Positions 37,191-50,719 of a stretch of DNA of 64,000 nucleotides are shown piece after piece. Positions within the stretch are counted from its first letter, which is position 1. Every line of letters starts with the position of its first letter. The position numbers were made by a program, and so were the translations under genes. The DNA is taken from positions 65,344,870 through 65,408,869 of the forward strand of contig CM049307.1 of the NCBI GenBank assembly GCA_026874595.1. The letters run 5' to 3'. Source of the DNA: Sipunculus nudus (lineage: Eukaryota > Annelida > Sipuncula > Golfingiida > Sipunculidae). A model generated the notes under the pieces. That model was not told the DNA's origin and searched no databases. It worked only from the letters and a program-made list of their open reading frames with translations.

Positions 37191-37807
37191 TTAACATTTA
37201 GGCTCGTCACTACTAGGTGATCTGTTGATATTATGTTCCGTAAAAACATAATTTACTGATACTGTCAATAATATTTGAGATTTAGTTTAACGTACATAAA
37301 AATAAAAAAAGTGGTTTTAAAGTCACCTGGCATAATGGCTAGAGCAAACCAGAGCAAGCAACGCCATTCTTACTCTATATATGTAGTTCGGGGGGCTTTG
37401 TGACCCGTCATGTGGATAAATAAAACCACATGATCTGAAGTGTATATTTCCAAACGCCTGCAGTGTGGCCTAATTTGAGCCGTTTTGCCGGCTGACCGTA
37501 ATGCAACCAATAAATTTAATAAACCAATTTGCGATAAAGGAAACATTCCCTCCACCACTCAAGACGTGTCACATAACAAAGTTTGGAAAGGATCCTGTAA
37601 CCTGTAGGTTAGGTAAACCTGTTAGCACGTGGGTTTTGTTATGTGCAGGGAGTATTATATCCAGAACAGAGACTGGACCCTGATATGTGTATGGCTGGTG
37701 TAAACTGTAACGTCACAGACAAATTGAAAAATAACTTAAATTTAGCAATACATTTTTTTTTTTATTCTTCCTTGAAAATTTGGGGCTGACATAGTCAGAA
37801 ATATTAA

Positions 37808-38248
37808 AGGGGTCCAATCAAATATCTGACCTTTCTAAAATAAAGGTAATCCCTTGGATTTAAAAAAAAAATAGGCCAGAAAACGTGGATATCACCGCGC
37901 ACAGGCTGCTTGTTTTGTTTATATCAACGTGTTTATAATATGTGGTGGCCCGCCTAAATAATCAAAACAAATTCAACAAGGGCATCTAGCAGCAAGTCAG
38001 ATGGCGTTTTGCAACAAGTGACCTTTCTATCTCCGCAAATGTCAACCTACCACATTAGGTTACATGTTTTCCCCGTTTGTCAACATTGCTGTGTTTTCAA
38101 ACATGTTGTTGATAGGCAGGTTCATACATCCTTCACGAAGGCGTTATAAGAACTTTTCACAACCAAAATTAGCCTCAGATTAATATATAATCAGAGGAAG
38201 CCAGAAATCACATAAACTCTTTTTCAAAAGGTAGGTGAATGGACACCT
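37808..38248 (+). mobile_element. TTAA-flanked MITE (Kolobok/T2-like), copy 2
   Basis: Flanked by TTAA at 37804-37807 and 38249-38252. The ends read AGGGGTCCAATCA and, in complement, AGGTGTCCATTCACC. It is the inverted counterpart of 22921-23352 across its length. No open frame of note. Confidence 0.8.
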
Positions 38249-38252
38249 TTAA

Positions 38253-39474
38253 TGAGCCCGTTATGTAGGCGACAAGTGAACATATAGTTGATATATATTA
38301 CTACGTGCTAACGAACATTAAATCAGCTCTGATTACCGCAGCAACCCTCTAGCTAATAGCTAACAGCACGTCAAACTGGAATTAATGCAATTTATATGTC
38401 CATATCACGCAACTGGTACATCAATACAATATGATTCTGTGAGTAGGAGATCCCATTAAGGCCATACTGAGTAGTCAGGTTAGCGGGATACATATCACGA
38501 CAATTGACTGACCACTCATGGTTGGTCACAGGAGTCATCTAAAATCAATGTGCCGTATACTTGATCCGAATTTCCAGGTACGCTGATTATCTGCTCAGAT
38601 TAAAATTAGGCGTTTAGTTGCGCCATATGGAGTCACGTCACATATCCACCACAAATATGCTTCTATTTAGTTTCCTCTAACTTCCGCTTTAAAAAAGTAA
38701 CGGTCATTTCACAATTGGAATCTATAAGAGGTTCTTTTGAGCGGAAGCGACCCCCGCGGACGAGTGAACTCATTACCGGCTTACTCTCTCAATACATGCG
38801 TTCCCGCAATGACGAGGTCCTCGGAGTACTTCCGTATCGCAACCCCGTGCTCTTATCGATCCTTCACTGGTTGATCAGCCCCCCCCCCCCTTATTCTGCA
38901 AATCCACTGGTCACTTCCATACAGACTAAAACGCGTATGTAGCAAGCGGATCAAAGTGTAGAAACTATAAACGAACGGGTGAAACGCGACTCAATGGGCC
39001 TTAATGGTCGTTAATTATGTTTGTATTATTTCATTTGCAACAGGTCACAGAGAGCGATCAATCACCGGGACATCATTTCTTGATGATCTATGAGATAACC
39101 AAGAAACTGGATTCCTAAGAAATATTCATATATTAAAATAGTTACAGTACTTGACACTGTCCACTTATTATAAACTGTCAGGTTTTTCCTTGTTCTGAAT
39201 ATTAATAAAATACAAGGATAGTGATGGTCTAGCCTAAGCCTGCTTTACCTTATATATAATATGTATCAAAATGTACTTAGGTTTGCTAACCCTTGTTCAA
39301 TATTCTTGTATCTGCATGTTTGTATCTGTATTTATCTGTGTTACGGAACCTAATATCAACAGATCACGTATGCGTGATGAACATAAATTTTGTCAAGGAG
39401 ATAAAAAAATCAGATTCTGTAATACTTGGCAGCGTGAACTGTCTAGGGGAATGAATAAAGAAGTCAGTGTTTTT
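38253..39474. other. Non-coding stretch
   Basis: Nothing recognised beyond a C run at 38880-38890. Short open frames at 38715-38942 and 39271-39480 are featureless. Confidence 0.45.
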
Positions 39475-40172
39475 TGTTAACACATAACTATAATTTATTC
39501 TTAAAACATCCCTAACATTACAATACACTAAATCAATACAATTACACAGTATAACAGCAGTATAGCAACAAATCAATACAATCACTCAGTAAAATAAACA
39601 AAGTGCACAGTAACTGGATACCACCACTGTCATAGCGATAAGTCCTTTAAAATGTATAAGCCGGATGAAAAGTTCAAACAAATTCTCTCGGAGAATAACA
39701 GTCCAATGTAAAGCTCTTGTTACAATCCAGAAAGTAAATTTGAGACTGGCAGCACTAAATTGTAAAGTGTTAGTAATAGTAGAATTCCTGAAATTACTGG
39801 ATAATCGGAAAGGTCCCACACACTGACTAACACGCTTCCGTGTCCGCTGGAATATTCTCTCACCTCGCTCTCGGCTCTAAAACACAGCCCCCTATTTATA
39901 ACTTTTTTACCTCCAGCCGAGAACCTTCCATCGCTCGAACATTCTAAAGAATCTAACACAGTGCACACAATTAAAGAACATACCAGAACAAAGAAAGCTG
40001 TGTCTCAACATATTAGGGTTCACACGAGCGGCCAGGCGAGAAAGCCCCAAGCTTGCATGACAACGAGAGTTTAACCAGTACGGATTAAACTGAGAGTGCA
40101 ACACGCGGCCAGGCGAGGGCGCTACAACACGAGTTACGCCCGTGTCTCACAATAAAAAGGGCACCTGTAACA
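39475..40172 (-). mobile_element. Solo LTR-like element, about 700 bp
   Basis: On the minus strand it begins TGTTACAGGTGCCC (40172 leftwards) and ends GTTATGTGTTAACA (39475), giving TG...CA ends with a short TGTTA/TAACA inversion. It has a TATA box (TATAAATA, 39893-39900) followed by a GC-richer leader and, about 390 bp on, AATAAA (39494-39499). That is the U3-R-U5 order of a retrotransposon LTR. A duplicated TCGCCTGGCCGC motif lies in the presumed U3 (40029-40110). No gag/pol is adjacent and no clear 5-bp target duplication is visible, so the exact ends are uncertain. Homology with 36880-37190 continues a little past 39475 (ACTTCTTTA), so the true 3' end may lie about 25 bp further. Confidence 0.65.
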
Positions 40173-41655
40173 TCTGTTATATGTTCATGGATCTCCATAT
40201 ACATTTTTTTCGTACCTGTATATGTCTACATGGTGAAATATCTCATTCCGCATTATTACAGGAACTGAGAACTTGTACTTAAAACCTGTACGTGAAAAGA
40301 AGCAAAACACGAACAATATTATGCTTGGATTTAGCAATGTTGTGGGTCCGTATATGAAACCTATCCATACTTAGATCGTTCAGACTGACGTACTGTCATG
40401 ACATATCTCTAAAATGATGGGTTTTCCTGACAAGATAGGCAGTTACAAATAAAGGCTGTCAAATAAGATTCCGAAAGTAATTTATAACTTTAATTTTCAA
40501 ATCTTTTTTTTTTTTTGTTTTCACTGACATCGTCTATCATACACTCTATAGCTTTAGTTGTCCGCTCATTTCTCACTTAACTAATTTCTCTCTTGGCTTC
40601 TGAAGGACGACCTCGATATAAGGGTATATCATTCATCTCACTTATAACTAATGTAGCTCACACATGCAGACGGATTGCAGACGAAGTGTCGGTTTCTATC
40701 AGAACGGCCATTAGATAGTTAAGGAAAAACAACAGGATCATGGTATTGCTGAGTGGGCGTTACTTCTATAATGAACCGACTAGGTTAATTTTCTATGGAT
40801 CTGAAAGCATCCTCAACACGTCATATATGCCTGTCAAGATATATACCGTCCTTCCTTGTAAATTCGACACGGATATGGATCTTCTTCAACAATGGCCTAA
40901 GTGCTGAAATATCTCAATTATGTCCTAAACAAATCCAAGGGACTAGGTGGGTCGATTTTCTTCAAGAGTGACGTAACATGCCGACGCACATGTTTATTGA
41001 TTTGATGTACAATATACTTTCCGGTGCTATAAAACACTGACAGCTTGAGACGAACAGATAGCTAGCACGAATTGTTGACTAAGATAAAATGTTTCAAAGG
41101 ATATCTCAATGAAACCTGTCTGCGATAATCTTTGGGACATTGGCTGCCAATCATCATATGGAGAGCTACAAACTGATTTGGCTATGACTGAACATAATTG
41201 GTTGCATCTTGTACTTGTTCAATCTTTTCCAAAACAATTATGTCTTCCAGTTAAAAATACAAGTGTAAATTATCGAGTTGGTGCCGTTGAAGCAATAATG
41301 TTAAAGAAACTGGGACAAATAGTTCACAGAACCACTGAGAAGCTATGAGGAGGGCCACTAACAAACTGAGAGAAATGGGCAAAGAAACTATTGCAATATT
41401 GACGTTTGCTCTGTTTGAAGACATCCAGGAAAATAATAATTTCTTTTTCAATTTGGTATTAAACAAGATCTGTGGCTCCTTTAGTTTGCATGTCTTGTAT
41501 TTATTGCTTCCCAAACGGTTAATCACTGCAATCATCACATGTGAGGATACTGTTTGGGGATCTGGCGCACGCTGAATAATTCACATATCAAAATAATCAA
41601 CATAATACAAATATGTCTTGATATGTTCTGAAAAACCATGGGCGTCATGTTTCAT
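40173..41655. other. Non-coding stretch with two adjoining open frames
   Basis: 41109-41348 and 41345-41575 (plus strand, 79 and 76 codons) abut, and together look slightly more protein-like than their surroundings (for example WDIGCQSSYGELQTDLAMTE). No family is recognised and no splice or start context decides the matter. Confidence 0.4.
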
Positions 41656-42165
41656 TAGGTTGTCAAAGAGTTTGAGAGTATCCTGAGTTATACTTACCTC
41701 CCGTGGTCATTGAGTTCGAGAGTATCCTGAGTGTATCTTACCTCCCGTGGTCATTGAGTTCGAGATTATCCTGAGTGTATCTTACCTCCCGTGGTCATTG
41801 AGTTCGAGAGTATCCTGAGTGTATCTTACCTCACGTGGTCATTGAGTTTGAGAGTATCCTGAATGTATCTTACCTCCCGTGGTCATTGAGTTTGAGAGTA
41901 TCCTTAGTGTTTCTTTTCTCCCTTGGTCACTGAGTTTGAGAGTATCCTTAGTGTTTCTTTTCTCCCTTGGTCACTGAGTTTGAGATTATCCTTAGTGTTT
42001 CTTTTCTCCCTTGGTCACTGAGTTTGAGAGTATCCTTAGTGTTTTTTTTCTCCCGTGGTCACTGAGTTTGAGAGTATCCTTAGTGTTTCTTTTCTCCCGT
42101 GGTCACTGAGTTTGAGAGTATCCTTAGTGTTTCTTTTCTCCCTTGGTCACTGAGTTTGATTGGTT
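41656..42165 (+). repeat. 44-bp tandem repeat in two subtypes
   Basis: About 11 units spaced 44 bp (for example TGAGTTCGAG at 41711 and 41755). The left half carries CCTGAGTGTATCTTACCTCC and the right half CCTTAGTGTTTCTTTTCTCC, with a sharp change near 41895. The subtypes are spatially sorted, indicating local amplification. Confidence 0.93.
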
Positions 42166-42244
42166 ACTTCGGACTCCCGTTGTCGAAACTCTTTACCACC
42201 TTTTTATTTATAGAGAATAATATACGTTGGTATGTAACATCCTG

Positions 42245-43275
42245 ATTTACTCTGACCCATGACAAAATCAGACGTTCTACATCTCCGAGTCAGGCTGGAT
42301 CAAGTCCAAGCCACGTGACCCATGTCAAAATCAGACGCTCCACATCTCCGAGTCAGGCAGGACAAAGTCCCGGCCACGTGATCCATGTCTAAATCAGACG
42401 CTCTACATCTCCGAGTCATACAGGATCAAGTCGCGGTAACGGGACCCATGTCAAAATCATACGCTCCATATTTCCGAGTCAGGCTGGATCAAGTCTCGGC
42501 CACGTGACCATATCAAAATCAGACGCTCCACATCTCCGAGTCAGGCAGGATCAAGTCCCGGCCACGTGATCCATATCAAAATCAGACGCTCCACATCTCC
42601 GAGTCAGGCAGGATCAAGGCGCGGCCACATGACCCATATCAAAATCAGACGCTCCATAACTCCGAGTCAGGTAGGATCAAGTCCCTAACACGTGATCCAT
42701 GTCAAAATCAAACGCTCATGCACATCTCCGAGTCATACAGGATCAAATCCCGGCCACATGACCCATGTCAAAATCAGATGCTCCACATCTCCGAGTCGGA
42801 CAGGATCAAGTCCTGGCCATCGGACCCATGTCAAAATCAGACGCTCCACATCTCCGAGTCAGGCAGGACAAAGTCCCGGCCACGTGATCCATGTCTAAAT
42901 CAGACGCTCTACATCTCCGAGTCATACAGGATCAAGTCGCGGTAACGGGACCCATGTCAAAATCATACGCTCCATATTTCCGAGTCAGGCAGGATCAAGT
43001 CTCGGCCACGTGACCATATCAAAATCAGACGCTCCACATCTCCGAGTCAGGCAGGATCAAGGCGCGGCCACATGACCCATATCAAAATCAGACGCTCCAT
43101 AACTCCGAGTCAGGTAGGATCAAGTCCCTAACACGTGATCCATGTCAAAATCAAACGCTCATGCACATCTCCGAGTCATACAGGATCAAATCCCGGCCAC
43201 ATGACCCATGTCAAAATCAGACGCTCCACATCTCCGAGTCAGGCAGGATCAAGTCCCGGCTACGTGATCCGCTAG
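42245..43275 (+). repeat. 62-bp satellite with CACGTG boxes, about 16 copies
   Basis: Unit of about 62 bp: CATGTCAAAATCAGACGCTC, CACATCTCCGAGTCAGGCAG, GATCAAGTCCCGGCCACGTGACC. A block starting GACAAAGTCCCGGCCACGTG at 42361 recurs at 42868, with the following variant units in the same order. This defines a higher-order repeat of about 507 bp (eight units). About half of the units keep the palindrome CACGTG; others have CACATG or AACGGG. The open frames through the array are not genes. Confidence 0.94.
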
Positions 43276-46200
43276 GATGAGTTGATTTTATATGATGTGA
43301 AATTTATTTATCTCTCCGCACTTCTGGTTTCTCGTTATAAACCAATACATGTAATTAAAAAAGGGAGTGCCTAAAGTACAATAAATGCAAAGGGATATTC
43401 CTTAAAGTCGCCAAATGCTCTGGTATTGCGTGTGTTTATCTGAGCAAATCATCACGGGCTAGATACGTTCACCACGTATGTACATTGTTGAACAATATTG
43501 TGCTGAGTGTAGTAAAGATAAAATATTATAATTGAGTCTCCATGAAGGATGAGTTGAAGGATTGTTTTATCGTTAACATAACCCGCATTATGCACGGCCA
43601 TCTGCAAGAATACGGGCTGGTTTCCGCTCCACTTTCACACTGTCTAGACCATACAGTTATAGGTTTTATCAGGTAACAGTATAAAATACCACAGACATTA
43701 TACCAACGGACAGGCGCTGTCTCTGAAGTCATACATTTTCTGTTTATTTAATTTCGAACATACAAAATACGCATTTAGATATTTGCGAACGATGATCATG
43801 ATGACTGTGCGAATCAGAACACCAGACAGGGGTGCTGGAACAAATTCATAAGGAGCGGGCAATATAAAGGGGGGGGGGGGCACTCACATCAACGTTGGCA
43901 TCAGTCAGTGTGCAAGTATAAAGGGACACGTTTCAGGGGCGGTGGAACAATCTCACTTTATGTATAAGTTATATTAATAACTGGGATATTAGGATAATAT
44001 TGTATTTTTGTGTTCTCACAAAATGTTATTATTGATTGAATGCCCAGCCTCAAGAGTTCTGCCTTTCAACAGATATACATGTAATGATCTGATAGTCAGA
44101 ATAATTTTTTTTCTTCAAAATACGAAGGGTTGGGGGAGGCAGAATGATATGGGTTGATGGCTTGACCATGGATCGAGTTTACCTTCTGCATACACAGTGT
44201 AGTTCTAGTGGATGGCGCTGCGAGAGACCTTTAGCGAATTTATGTCGAATTCCTAAAGATTGGTGGGAAAATATGGAAGATGACACACTTGGCATCGTTC
44301 CAGTTACTTCAAATCCAGAACGTGCAAATCCTAGATAGTGAAATAATATCTATCCAGGCTCTTCTGTCTATTCACTTACCGTCCATTATATTTTTAGTGA
44401 AAAGATACATTTTGTCTTGTGTACCACTCGGTAGCCAGTATCAGCCATTGCACATATATCATACAACCAATTCCTCCGTTTTTGACAAGCCCTCGGGACG
44501 TCAGTCGGATTTGAGCGGGACGGAATTTTTCCAAAGTAGACCAAAATCCTTGGAAATCCATTACTTTGGGGTCACAGAGCAAAGAGGATGAAAAAGGATT
44601 TTTAATAGTTAGGCTAGCTGTTGTTGGCTCTAGCCATTTTGCCAGGTGGTACTGAAAAAAAATCGTTTGGTGTTATAATATTTTTATTATTTTTAATATT
44701 TTATACTAAAATACTATCTCAGCCAAATTTGACCGTGTTGGTCTATTATTTGTTTAAATCTATAACCTATAAAGGATATGGTGTCCAAATGTTTGTATAG
44801 AACTGATATCACTGCAGTAAGGCAAATAAATGTGTACAAAAAGAGATACGCTTTATGCATGTATATCGGAATTGAGTTATTAGGTCATTCATAAGAGGCC
44901 AAAATCTCAGTTTTATTTTAGATTTAATACAGGCACATTTTATCAGTGATGGTATAAGAGCTTTTGATGTAATGCTCTCCCCTAGTGGCAAAACAGTGCA
45001 CTACAACTATTCTTAATGGCCTTGTGTATTTTGATAGAGGGCGCTGCAATCGCCTCTTAAAAAATGAAACGGTCTTAAGATTTAGGTAAAATATGTGAAA
45101 TGGCTCCCCTTACGACACACTTTGTATCATAACGACCATTCAAAAACAAAAACGTGTATATCCGAGGCGTGCCCACAGAGGAGTTTCGTGACAAGGGTCT
45201 CGTATGTTCACCAGCAACCATGATAAAGATATATGCATTTAACATATGTTTATAAACTTAAGCTAAAATAATTTCAGAATCTTAGAAATTAATTTATTTT
45301 CGAAGAAGGTTTTATATTCTCCCGCATTTGAAAGTGACCTCAGTTACCATCTTATAAAACATAGCGGCTCAGCTTCTACAAGTACAGTAGTTAACGCATG
45401 ACTAAACATCTGACTGATTTATAATTTTACGGACATTTGCCAAGTCTTACAACTGATGCTTTGCCTATGAATGGTTGATATATTAGGCATCATCTTATTT
45501 TGCACCAGCAATGTCACGTGACTGCTGATAAGACGGATAGGTGCACCGGCTGGACATTTGACATTTAATAAAGAAAGGCTATGCATTTATGTTCACCCGA
45601 GTTTGACAGAGGGAGCATTTAAGGTGGAATGAAGACATAAATCATAGTAACATCAATATCTGCTGGGTCTCTGAAGCGAGAATCGTCGCGAGGGTTTTAG
45701 ATACGAGTACCCGTGGGATATTAAGACATAAAATCATTCATGTTACTGCTTCATTATCACATCTCTGCTGTTGCTTGGGTTTTTCACGAGAGCCTTTTCT
45801 TGGACAGGAATTTAATACCCTGAATTACATTAAATTTTAGTAAAATATAATTAGACCTAACGCGAATGATACATCTATGAGGCAACTTAAGAATGGACAT
45901 TCTGGGTGTTGGCTGTCTCAGTTATTGGCACTTTACCATCTCTGAAGAAGACTGCAGGAGTCAGCTCGCCAGCTTATTTCTGATAAATTAAATCAATTAC
46001 TTTATTAGTACTCTAGCCAAAAGACATGATATTTAGTCTGATGTTTAATTAACCCGTTATAGACCATGTTATATAACTGGTATTAATTGAAGATAAAACG
46101 GCAGTGAACCCTGATTATGAGACGTATCACGTATATAACTAGTCAGGGGAATGAGCTTTATATGATTCTCAGGGATCGGGCTGGACCACCCGAATCGTCC

Positions 46201-46765
46201 GGCAGTTATTCCCGATGCGTACATTAGCTGACCTAACTGTATTTGCTCTGACGTCATCCGAGCATGGGGTCCCACGGGTATACCTATTACGCACTGATCA
46301 ACGTTTCCTCATTTCCATTTCGCTGGGTTGGGCAAGAGTTAATGATTTTCCACAACTTGATTTGATAAAATATTTATTGAATTTGCAACAGAGGATAAAC
46401 TTAAAAAATCAATTTGTTATATAATCTAACCATTCTATATGTTAATCATGACCGAATCATGTGAGTTACACACAAACGGGAATCTCATCCGCGGCGAGAA
46501 CAAATACCATGCAATTGAATAGAATATCTTGATAAACTTGCAGCAGGAAAAAAAAATGAAAATTTGTATTAAAATGCATGGTCTGATGTTCGATTTGTGA
46601 CAAAATGTTCTCTTATTAAATGATACGTCGAAATTTGCTCCCTCTGCGTTCCTGCCTCTTTGACAGCGAAGTTAGCGACAAGTAACATCTATATTCAATG
46701 TGTCCAATCAGGATGGACTGCTAAAAAAACCGAAGCGTCGCTGTCGGCAATTGGAGACAAAAGGT
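43276..46765. other. Long non-coding stretch
   Basis: Contains a G run at 43869-43880 and TGACGTCA at 46249-46256. Open frames are 60-103 codons (for example 44144-44338, 44280-44591) with no recognisable domains. Confidence 0.5.
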
Positions 46766-47018
46766 AAGATTCCTTAGGCCTATGTCCGGAATGCGGCATG
46801 TGGGATGCGGATAGAATTGCTATTGACTAAATAAATAAGCGAACATTCCTTATGTGCGGATCCGGCATGCGGAATGCATATAAGGCAAAATGATTTTTTT
46901 CCCGGTTTCGCATGGTATCCCGGAGGGACACAAATTAACTATGCATGGTGCCGTGCCAGTATACAGAAATATTCCAACACGCATTCCGCATGCCGCATTC
47001 TGCACATAAGGATTCTTA
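46766..47018. mobile_element. Small foldback (MITE-like) element
   Basis: CCTTATGTGCGGATCCGGCA and GCGGAATGC (46848-46877) are inverted at 46981-47011, with about 26 matches. A third related arm (CCTTAGGCCTATGTCCGGAA then TGCGGCATG, 46772-46810) lies outside the left one, also inverted relative to the right arm (TAAGATTCCTTA against GGATTCTTAA). No coding capacity. Superfamily not assigned. Confidence 0.6.
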
Positions 47019-50000
47019 ACTGAGAAAATTAAAATGCCACTGTTTATTTATTTACCAATAAATCTCTCGATGCTATTATAAGCTTAACGAAAAAATAAGG
47101 GAAAAGAATAGTGTTGATTTTTATGAATTAGTCAAATGACACCAAATATATGTAACTCTTGTAATTAATATTCTTAAAGTGTTATTTTCCCATTGATTAT
47201 CCTCGATTATGACAAACAACTCCAAATGGATCTCCGCAGACCGAGAGCGTGGTCTGCCTGGGTATTCTGAATTACCAGTAAGACGTAATGATTAATTAGT
47301 CACATCAAGTTCACATGAAACGTCACATCAAAGCACTCTGCTAGGAGTCAAGAACGAACATAAGAAAAAGACACAAGCATTACCTCCTTCATACGGTAAT
47401 AAGTCTCCATGCTTGTACATTTACATCTAAAGTCTTATTTGGATCCTTGTGGGCCGTTAATCCAGGCTATTGTAGGCGGGGTATCCAGGGAGGACACACT
47501 TTGATGGGAATCTTGTTACCGACGAAACAGGTCTTTGTGCGATACGTCTTGACATATTAGCGCTTTGATCACAATTTTCCATTACATTAGCAGCGTCGTA
47601 CCGCAAGGAATCCCGCGGCGATCATGTGGAAACCAAAAGATACATAATATTTCGGATATTTGTTACGGCGCAAAAGCCCTGAATCACATCTTTTCATTGG
47701 CAGTACTCAGGGCCGGCTTTGGCTGGCCAACAATGACGAAATGGCATAAAAGCTCCAAATGAGCTGTGACAGTAAAAAGGGAGTGAACATTATATAATCA
47801 CCGGTATCTCAATGTGTTTAAATAAAGCTTTGTTATAGTAAGGTAATACGCAATTCGTAATACTCAAAAGTCTCTATTAATATAGATGTATACCTCTTGA
47901 TATACCCGTGTCGCTAGAAAAATTGTCTAACTTCAAATGTCACATGTCATGGCGGCTGTGAATAGGAGACGGGTCTTCTAGGATATGAAATAATTCAGGG
48001 ATGAAAATAAGTTACTTATTCTATGATGCCTATGTTTTAAAGTTACAATCTCCGTAACAATAATAAAGAAGCTCTCTTCGTTTTGAAGAACGTAATAAAA
48101 CATCTATACAAAGTACCAGTATGTATGCAAGCGACGAAACAGTTGCCCAATATAGTTCATGGCATATCATTATGTTTCTATATATGTATTCTTGTTTTAT
48201 ACTGGATTAAAAATACAATGCGGAATAAATTGGACCTGGAGTTGCAATGCTCTATCTCTCATACAGAGTATTATCATTAAAGCAATCAAGAATAGGGCTG
48301 TAATAAGCTTTAGTAAAACCATTTATAATCCTAGGTTCCATTGGTACAACTTGACTCTAATGATGGCATCCAAAAGCTCTTAGCATGTACAGGAATATTA
48401 CACACGTGGTGTATTATAATGTTTGGTTTTCAGCTTTATATAGATACCATGATGAAATTTCATATTTATATAAATGCTAATATATTTTATTTTATATTTA
48501 AATAAGAGATCTGATCCTGACCTGCGTCTGAAGTTTCCTGGATGATGGCGAGGTCTGACAATCGTCACGATTGACCTTTCTATACAATTTCTGGTAATGA
48601 AAAATGGGTATAACATGGTAACACTGTACACTTCAGATATAATTTCATGTACCTGTCTAATAGCGTCTTTTAGAATCTGTTGGAAACATTGACAATTTTT
48701 CTAATTTATGACAGGCTTTTACATCCATTTGTTTCGAAGTACTTTTTATGGGGTCGTACTACTATGACGCGTGTTTTTTGCAGATATGTTGTTTTTTAAT
48801 TCGTATTAGCAACAGAAGCTCCCTACGTTTATATGTTCTATATATATTTTCTGAAGAGTATGCCGTATATAGCCATTTGATGATTGAACAAATGAGAAAT
48901 TAAAAAAAAAAAAGAATAAAGATACAAATTGCATGCAGAGTAGCTAAACATGCTGAGTGTATTTTGTTTACAGAGTGGATCTTTCCCCCGGTGACGACTT
49001 TTACCTCGTCACTTATGCTGCACTAACGTCACTGATGTTATTTCAAGATCACGATCTGAGTTTTGTAAAAGGATAAAAAGTAAGAATAAAACCTGATTAC
49101 TCGGCGTGAGAGTGGGATTGAATTGAACTGCTGCCGCTGGTATCACATGTTAGAAATCAGGCTCTGCCTGTGTATGCGTCAGCGGGCTCGTGTAACTCAG
49201 GAACGCTCCGGATTTTCTGCGACCTTATCGTCTTTCAGTATATATGGATTTTGCTTTTTTTTTGTGTCCCACATTAGATAAAAAACTTGCAAACTTTCAG
49301 TGACACAACACAGCTTTTATTTTTACTGCAAAACTTAGCTCCGCTTCTCCAGCAAAGAATGTCATCATATTCTGTGATCTCTTGACATGCAATATATACT
49401 AAACTTATGTTTATTAAATGGACTTAAAATATACATAGGGTAAAGAAGGGAGGAAGACTGTGATTTTGTAAAGGTACAGCGTTGTACCTTGTTAGGTGAT
49501 TCTATCTATCACTGTTCACGCCTTGCCATTTAATGTTTAACGTTTTTTTGTCTTTTCCCCGACATTCACTCTGGATTGAAGAAGCAGGTGCCGCTCTTCG
49601 TCTACAGCGTTTTGCTGAGACTAAAAATCAATTATTACAGACTGTGTGACAGGCCGTCATGGCAGGCTGTATAAAAAAAAGAAACTGCACATACTGGTGC
49701 AATAATACGGCGAGCCATCTTAAATGAGCATGCTGGTAATTTCTTGCTCTTTTGATTAATAGTCAGGATGGGCAAACCCTCTCTTTCAACAAATGACCAT
49801 GGGTCGTGACGTTCAGCTGATTAGCATGACATTATGACCTAACATCCACTCATAACTGGGAGTGTTCAACATTTTCAAAACGGCTTAAATATCGATCTGT
49901 ATAAAGCTCAATACTTGATAATCCAAGTTACATATATTGCCGAGACACGATAATATGACCGACATTCGTCAGTTTAAAATTAAGTAAAACTGAAGTTAAG

Positions 50001-50474
50001 TATGCCCTATGATGGAACATTCTCCATCAGTGTCCGTGATTTCTGTCCGCCAGCCAGGGACCACACTCTCCTGTAGGGACCAATTACCGTGTAAATGTCG
50101 AGGGCAAACGCTTGCATGAATCTTGAAATATAAGGTAAAAACAATATAAGAGCACCCCCCGTCAGCCATACTGGATTCCTGTCGGGTCTGAAATTCGACA
50201 GCATGCACACATCCTCACACAGGTCCAATCATCCTCGACAACTTGAGAGCAATGGCTGAGTCGTTCGTGAGCTGCTGTGCCGTATAGGAAATGCAGGATT
50301 AAATACCAAATGACTTTGAACACACTGCCTTTTATAAACACCAATTATCATATAATCGACATATAGAGACATGGCGATATTGGATTTCTAACGAGTCTAA
50401 CATTTAAATTGGTCTCAGGATGATACGCGTGAAAAGGAAAACTGATATCACTGATATTTGGCCATATATACGTG

Positions 50475-50476
<2 letters not shown>
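47019..50476. other. Long non-coding stretch
   Basis: No recognised gene, array or element ends. Only short open frames. Confidence 0.5.

Positions 50477-50551
<75 letters not shown>
50477..50551. repeat. (TA)n microsatellite
   Basis: About 37 TA units. The minus-strand 106-codon open frame through it is an artefact. Confidence 0.97.
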
Positions 50552-50553
<2 letters not shown>

Positions 50554-50719
50554 GTGTTTCTAATGGGTTGTAAGTTGATGGCGCATTCATTATATCAAAT
50601 CTAGCAGCAGAGGAAGCAGGCAGACAAAGGTGGCCCCACCAAAAGTAACTTATTGCAATCAGCCCCATTAATCAACATGTTGCTTTTTCGTGATGAGAGC
50701 TATATCGGTCCTTGAGTTA

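Noticed and set aside
42692-42945. Overlapping open frames in the 62-bp satellite
   Set aside because: They follow the repeat unit and break wherever unit length changes; no gene signals.
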